Shown here: positions 6,260 through 6,585 of the stretch, in pieces
How positions within the stretch are numbered: position 1 is the first letter of the stretch
Layout: each line of letters starts with the position of its first letter
Assembly: GCA_005801395.1 (NCBI GenBank)
Contig: SYDV01000348.1
Location: 1-6,585, forward strand
Source of the DNA: Planctomycetia bacterium
GTDB taxonomy: Bacteria; Planctomycetota; UBA11346
DNA: 6,585 bases
Direction: 5' to 3'
Notes under the pieces: generated by a model
What the model was told of the DNA's origin: nothing
What the model saw: the letters and a program-made list of their open reading frames with translations, nothing else
The model's database searches: none
Translations under genes and position numbers: made by a program

Positions 6260-6291
6260 TTCATTCATCATGCATACTCATGATGAATGAA
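6260..6291 (-). terminator. Perfect 13-bp hairpin just after the minus-strand gene
   Basis: TTCATTCATCATG (6260-6272) and CATGATGAATGAA (6279-6291) are perfect reverse complements around a six-base loop. The right arm ends three bases before the stop codon of the minus-strand gene at 6295, as expected of a 3' end hairpin. No T-run follows on either strand, so it may be an mRNA 3'-end stabiliser or a site for protein binding rather than a classical intrinsic terminator. Confidence 0.5.
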
Positions 6292-6294
6292 CAC

Positions 6295-6585
6295 TTATCC
6301 CGGAGCGCCTGCCGCAATAATAAAGCTATAAGCAGCTGTGGCGATGATGGAGGGGCCAAATGCGGCCTCAAACGTTGGGACAGTCCAATGCGTCGTTCTA
6401 TCCAATGTAATGGTCATAGGTCTTTGATTTAACGCATAGGCACGCACTCGGTAGGTGCGTGCAAGCAAGGGCGCCTCGTATCCCTGCACCGGAGTTTGGT
6501 GCGATGAATATCCTTTACGCGAACCAGCTGGTAATCCGGTCGTATCTTGATTCGCGGCAATACTGGTCGTGGTTGGCGGTAAATC
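6295..6585 (-). CDS. Unrecognised protein, C-terminal 96 residues (enters from right edge)
   Basis: The minus-strand frame is open from the window edge to the TAA at 6295-6297, giving 96 residues of the C-terminus; the true start lies outside. The visible part begins with a Thr/Ser/Gly-rich stretch (PPTTTSIAANQDTTGLPAGS), passes through YRVRAYALNQRPMTITLDRTTHWTVP, which looks like beta strands, and ends in a mildly hydrophobic Ala-rich tail (SIIATAAYSFIIAAGAPG). The other two minus frames over the same bases give an arginine-rich product or an early stop, which supports this frame. The beta-rich, Gly/Thr-rich character would suit an exported or phage structural protein, but this is a guess and no family is recognised. 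A GTG at 6489 could serve as an internal start but is not needed. Confidence 0.55.
   Translation of the reverse strand, partial: DLPPTTTSIAANQDTTGLPAGSRKGYSSHQTPVQGYEAPLLARTYRVRAYALNQRPMTITLDRTTHWTVPTFEAAFGPSIIATAAYSFIIAAGAPG

Noticed and set aside
6226..6432. Plus-strand open frame of 68 codons
   Set aside because: It covers the 13-bp hairpin and runs antisense to the minus-strand C-terminal frame; composition is not protein-like.
1..6585. Window as a complete circular plasmid (left minus frame continuing into the right edge)
   Set aside because: Joining the edges puts the ParA frame into an arginine-rich reading that does not resemble ParA C-termini, and the right-edge gene then has no start.

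Overview
This is a mixed window. It reads like a chromosomal accessory region of a free-living, heterotrophic Gram-negative bacterium. Several families point to the Planctomycetes/Verrucomicrobia/Lentisphaerae (PVC) side: a secreted PQQ-type propeller carrying EF-hand loops, a secreted FG-GAP/VCBS propeller, and relics of an SGNH hydrolase and a sialate O-acetylesterase. The ParA-like ATPase and the spermidine-synthase-like protein are also familiar from Proteobacteria, so the phylum is an inference from gene families, not a proven assignment.

Layout. (1) 1-407, minus strand: the N-terminal 135 residues of a ParA/MinD-type P-loop ATPase with a good ribosome binding site, running off the left edge. 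(2) 408-2200: about 1.8 kb with no convincing intact gene. It holds the C-terminal part of an SGNH/GDSL hydrolase (plus), a long imperfect inverted repeat, the C-terminal third of a sialate O-acetylesterase (minus) and, one frame away just upstream of that, a short reading frame that is a textbook Tat signal peptide. I read this stretch as a gene graveyard produced by deletions and frameshifts. (3) 2201-5650, plus: three intact co-directional genes with gaps of 62 and 31 bases: a secreted PQQ-like beta-propeller with two EF-hand loops, a cytoplasmic spermidine-synthase-like Rossmann protein with a GTG start, and a secreted FG-GAP/VCBS propeller. A hairpin followed by a T-run overlaps the last stop codon, so this looks like one operon. 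(4) 5651-5867: a noncoding stretch with several mutually competing stems. (5) 5868-6122, plus: an unrecognised 84-residue charged, helical protein. (6) 6123-6294: noncoding, with overlapping inverted repeats and a perfect 13-bp hairpin. (7) 6295-6585, minus: the last 96 residues of an unrecognised protein that enters from the right edge.

How the genes may work together. The two exported propellers probably bind ligands or Ca2+ in the periplasm or at the surface. The methyltransferase-fold protein between them is the odd partner, and its substrate cannot be read from sequence. The most noteworthy items are the broken Tat/esterase junction, the 85-bp cruciform-capable repeat and the possible switch-like leader ahead of the 84-residue gene. 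I see no complete new defence, mobile or biosynthetic system here.
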